From the NCBI GenBank assembly GCA_008017155.1, contig SSGX01000023.1, positions 1-50,052 of the forward strand: DNA of 50,052 bases, in the 5' to 3' direction. The position numbers and the translations under genes were made by a program. This DNA comes from Neisseriales bacterium (GTDB lineage Bacteria; Pseudomonadota; Gammaproteobacteria; Burkholderiales; UBA11063). Positions within the stretch are counted from its first letter, which is position 1. Each line of letters opens with the position of its first letter. The notes beneath the pieces are model-generated. The model did not search any database, had not been told where the DNA came from, and was given only the letters and a program-made list of their open reading frames with translations. Positions 47,570 to 50,052 of this stretch are shown one piece after another.

Positions 47570-47990
47570 CTACAAAAATCTATAAATATTGGCATAATTA
47601 GCTCTTAATTGGGGTATAGAAATAGCGGGTTTTTATCCGTACCACTATACAAACCAGTTAAAAATGCTGGCAAAATTTAATCCAGAATGCAACAAATAAT
47701 GCCACTTTGCTTATTGGTAACGTTTAATGTATTACCAAATTTACAACAGGATTGGAGCACTAAATAATGGCGAATAAACTAAAAAAATAATCCTAGTTAA
47801 TCCTTTAGTATTTGGTAGTGTGTTACTTTTATCGTACAAAGTAGTGCGTAGTGAACTGAAGATTTACAGGGTTTAGGAGCTTTCTTAATAATTATATCAA
47901 ATTTGTACAGAACGATTATTTAGCCTCATAGTTATCATAATGATATAATTCGGCTATTATAGTTAGTATTTGTTAATAGGAATTTTATTA
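47570..47990. other. Gene-free stretch before the accessory cassette
   Basis: 421 bp with no gene I can support. It contains an inverted repeat TTGGTAA (47714-47720) / TTACCAA (47732-47738) without a T run, a tiny seven-codon frame at about 47767 and, close to the next gene, TATAAT (47944-47949) and TATTAT sequences that could be -10 elements. It marks the border between housekeeping genes and the accessory end. Confidence 0.4.
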
Positions 47991-48752
47991 ATGCTTAATT
48001 TCCCAAATGATCGTATTCCTTTAAGGATAAGTCCATGCCCGATCATAGATGCAATACTTGAAATTAGGTACTTGCCTAGCACTCCCTTAGAGGTTATGGT
48101 TGGTATGGTATATGAGAAATTACAGCAACGCCATAAGAATGATAATAGTATTCAACTTGGTCAACTTCAAAGGCTACCAGTAAATGATATTCCTATTGCT
48201 GTCCGAAATAATGATGAAAATCTAAAAAATCAGCCACATTATATTGTTGATTACAATGGGCTAAGTTTTCGTGTTGCAATGAATAATGTATCTGTGGCTA
48301 TTAAAGATGCATACCCTGGCTGGGATTCTTTTAGAAAAGGTGCTAAAGATATTATAGAAGCCGTTAATTTGTTAGATACAATAAAAGCTCCTCTACGCAT
48401 TGGGCTACGGTATACTTCTTTTTTTAGTTCTAATATATTTGAACAAACTAAATTAGAATTAAAGCTTTTTGGCAATGAAACACTACAAGCAAACAACGCA
48501 ATATTTACCAATTGGAATGATGGCGATTTATCATGCTCATTACAAATAGCAAATAATGTAATTGTTAGTAAAGATAAACAAACTAAGCAAGGTTCTATTA
48601 TTGATGTTGACGTAGCTACAAAAGATGCGGCAACAATTAATGTAACTAGAATTGATGAAATACTTGAAGATTTGCATAATTATGAAAAAAAAGTCTTTTT
48701 TAACTTACTAGCTGATACATTACTGGAAACTCTAAACCCTGTATATAACTAG
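47991..48752 (+). CDS. TIGR04255-like protein, first gene of accessory cassette
   Basis: A 253-residue protein without signal peptide or membrane segment. It fits the TIGR04255 pattern: a start of the type LRISPCPIIDAILEIRY, the middle IVDYNGLSFRVAMNNVSVAI with YPGWDSFR, then LRIGLRYTSFFSS and a helical C-terminus KKVFFNLLADTLLETL. The family is sporadically distributed and its function is not known to me. The ATG at 47991 has AGGA at 47978-47981. It is followed within 13 bases by the second gene of the cassette. ATA and other rare-looking codons are more frequent than in the housekeeping genes, an impression rather than a count. Confidence 0.7.
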   Translation: MLNFPNDRIPLRISPCPIIDAILEIRYLPSTPLEVMVGMVYEKLQQRHKNDNSIQLGQLQRLPVNDIPIAVRNNDENLKNQPHYIVDYNGLSFRVAMNNVSVAIKDAYPGWDSFRKGAKDIIEAVNLLDTIKAPLRIGLRYTSFFSSNIFEQTKLELKLFGNETLQANNAIFTNWNDGDLSCSLQIANNVIVSKDKQTKQGSIIDVDVATKDAATINVTRIDEILEDLHNYEKKVFFNLLADTLLETLNPVYN

Positions 48753-48765
48753 AAAAGGAGTTGAT

Positions 48766-49335
48766 ATGTCTTCCCTGAGTGTATATAAAATAGACCGTTC
48801 TAGCACGGTAAATTCTACGAATGTAACGTTTAAATCTGCTGCTATCGTAGGTGCTGCTTGTTTATTTCCTCTGGTAATGGATGTTGGTTTAACAAAGGAT
48901 CTGAACGAAAGCAATACTTATCAGGTTCCCACTCTTAAACATATAAATTTACCAGCCCAGATTCAACCTGTAGCTTCTAGTCTTTCACCAATACCAGAAA
49001 ATTTAATTAATTTAAAAGACCATATAACACAATTTCTAAAAAAACCTAAAGTAGAGGATATTTACTTAGCTTCCCTTCATAAAAGTGTAAATGATAGTTT
49101 GAGCTTTTTAAATCATTTCCCTCACGAACTACCATTACCTACTGCTTATAATGCTGAAGATGGTGAAATTGTTTTAGAGTGGTTTTTTAATAATAAGAGT
49201 GTCGTTTTGAGTATAACTGGTGATGGGTATTATGGTTATGCTATGTTAAAAAATGGTAAGTATGTTGCAGGACAAAGTGATGGTAACATAAATGATGTAA
49301 TTACACCTGAACTTTATGAGTATTTACAATCTTAA
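48766..49335 (+). CDS. Unknown protein, second gene of accessory cassette
   Basis: I do not recognise this 189-residue protein. Residues 23-42 form a moderately hydrophobic stretch (AAIVGAACLFPLVMDVG) that could be a membrane anchor or a buried strand. The C-terminal third has a compact pattern, ELPLPTAYNAEDGEIVLEWF followed by SVVLSITGDGYYGYAM, resembling small beta domains with an LPLP...GxI.LEW motif. AAGGAG at 48754-48759 precedes the ATG. Its neighbours on both sides are within 15 bases, so the three make one operon. Confidence 0.7.
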   Translation: MSSLSVYKIDRSSTVNSTNVTFKSAAIVGAACLFPLVMDVGLTKDLNESNTYQVPTLKHINLPAQIQPVASSLSPIPENLINLKDHITQFLKKPKVEDIYLASLHKSVNDSLSFLNHFPHELPLPTAYNAEDGEIVLEWFFNNKSVVLSITGDGYYGYAMLKNGKYVAGQSDGNINDVITPELYEYLQS

Positions 49336-49337
49336 AT

Positions 49338-49802
49338 ATGTCAGTCAAGCAAGTTTTGCCACCTATAGACATAGAGGGCTCTGAAGTTATTGGATATGCT
49401 ATTTTTGACCCAGATCATGTTGATTCTGATGGAAAAATAACCACAGCAGCGTTTACAACTAAACAATTAGATGAAGGATCGTTATCTGTATGCAGAATAC
49501 TTTATAGTTCGATAGAAGAAATACAGGATAAGATTATATCCCCCCGAACTAGTCGAAAACCAGATATCTCTTTTTGTGGTGTTTTAACTACTTTTTGCCA
49601 AGATATTTGTAATATCAACAATGAAGAAATAACTTCGTTTTTTGCAAAAAGTGATCCCCTTGATGGGTTCCCTTCTCATGGACTTATTGGATTTACAGAA
49701 AAGTTTAAGTTGAATGCCACTAAATCAAAGAAAACTCAGGCTCGTGCAGAATTAATGAGAATATTTGGCAATATTAAGTCTCTAAAAGAGGTCTTTCCTT
49801 AA
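49338..49802 (+). CDS. Unknown protein, third gene of accessory cassette
   Basis: A soluble 154-residue protein of unknown family. It starts two bases after the previous stop. Notable are DPDHVDSDGKITTAAFTTK, the SVCRILYSS strand and the SDPLDGFPSHGLIGF segment, a His-containing, Gly/Pro-rich turn. The last 30 residues are helical and basic (KSKKTQARAELMRIF). No signal peptide. It is too short for a nuclease of a well-known family and no catalytic motif is obvious. It may be an enzyme or the small partner of the first gene's protein. Confidence 0.7.
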   Translation: MSVKQVLPPIDIEGSEVIGYAIFDPDHVDSDGKITTAAFTTKQLDEGSLSVCRILYSSIEEIQDKIISPRTSRKPDISFCGVLTTFCQDICNINNEEITSFFAKSDPLDGFPSHGLIGFTEKFKLNATKSKKTQARAELMRIFGNIKSLKEVFP

Positions 49803-49828
49803 TATCCCATATTTGATAGAATGAATCT

Positions 49829-49849
49829 CCGCGCTGCAAGCAGACGCGG
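49829..49849 (-). repeat. End hairpin of the IS200/IS605-type element
   Basis: CCGCG (49829-49833) and CGCGG (49845-49849) flank an inner CTG / CAG pair, an imperfect hairpin just past the stop of tnpA. IS200/IS605 elements carry such subterminal hairpins, which TnpA binds as single strands, so this fixes the end of the element close to 49805-49829. Confidence 0.75.
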
Positions 49850-49852
49850 TAT

Positions 49853-50052
49853 CTACCCAAATAACACTAATTGCTTCTTTTCATGAAGCTTTCTATAATC
49901 TTCCCTTCCTTGGTTTTTCACGTAATTTGCTATGCTTGCTTCATTACCATGCTGACCAACTGTAGCTGCAAAATAGCCACTACTCCAGAACTCGCCTCCC
50001 CAAAGCTGCTTTTTTACTTCTGGACATAACTGAAATACTTCTCGTGCCGTTA
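49853..50052 (-). mobile_element. tnpA: IS200/IS605-type transposase TnpA, C-terminal part
   Basis: On the minus strand an open frame runs from the window edge to a TAG at 49853-49855. The 65 visible residues include REVFQLCPEVKKQLWGGEFW, SSGYFAATVGQHG and IANYVKNQG, the C-terminal pattern of single-strand Y1 transposases; the Tyr of NYVKNQG is the catalytic one. The rest lies outside the window. No tnpB is seen on this side. The frame is intact as far as visible, so the element may be active. Confidence 0.93.

Noticed and set aside
47760..47790. Seven-codon frame starting ATG near 47767
   Set aside because: It is too short and has no conserved surroundings.

Overview
This is an AT-rich bacterial chromosome segment that starts close to the dnaA locus. 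The gene order dnaA-dnaN-gyrB without recF, a phasin-like gene beside dnaA, LpxH and an LptM-type lipoprotein (Gram-negative outer membrane), and an AscD/CDP-6-deoxyglucoseen-reductase-like ferredoxin reductase together suggest a low-GC betaproteobacterium, possibly Neisseriales-like. This placement is inference from gene content; no rRNA or tRNA gene is present to fix it.

Layout. 1-474: 3' end of a phasin gene, its terminator, and a short dnaA upstream region with one perfect DnaA box. 475-5518: dnaA, dnaN, gyrB. 5541-7079: uridine phosphorylase, a small membrane protein and cytidine deaminase. 7111-9296 (minus): fatty acid desaturase with a long structured leader, and lpxH. 9367-13649: def, a small lipoprotein, a frameshifted acyltransferase, a membrane-anchored unknown and glnS. 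13706-17638: anmK, a sugar-porter MFS protein and uraA, the last preceded by a nested palindrome. 17810-22816: rubredoxin, oligopeptidase A, a LuxR-type regulator, a second palindrome, dapD, nudC and a 32-residue microprotein. 22855-30360: lptM, a ferredoxin reductase, gshB, a DUF6790 membrane protein, a DHODH-like enzyme, and a minus-strand HAD / carotenoid oxygenase / GST group. 30701-37103: a small secreted protein, an outer-membrane barrel, a quinone oxidoreductase, an exported low-molecular-weight phosphatase, sucCD, and a lipoprotein/DUF4239 pair. 37249-47569: recG, an RND pump without partner genes, a second LuxR-type regulator, a Bax-inhibitor-1 family protein, uvrB and two tandem uridine kinases.

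47570-50052 is the accessory end: about 420 bp with no gene, a compact three-gene cassette (TIGR04255-like protein plus two unrecognised proteins) and the 3' end of an IS200/IS605-type tnpA with its end hairpin. The cassette is the best candidate for an undescribed system.

Functional links: udp, cdd, uraA and two udk copies form a dispersed but complete uridine/uracil/cytidine salvage set. anmK next to an MFS sugar porter suggests cell-wall sugar recycling. Most of the window is ordinary housekeeping DNA. The items that stand out are the nested palindromes before uraA and dapD, the long leaders of the desaturase and barrel genes, unusual domain arrangements (membrane-fused carotenoid oxygenase, secreted LMW-PTP, cysteine-type DHODH-like protein), and small genes that are easy to overlook (rubredoxin, LptM, the microprotein).
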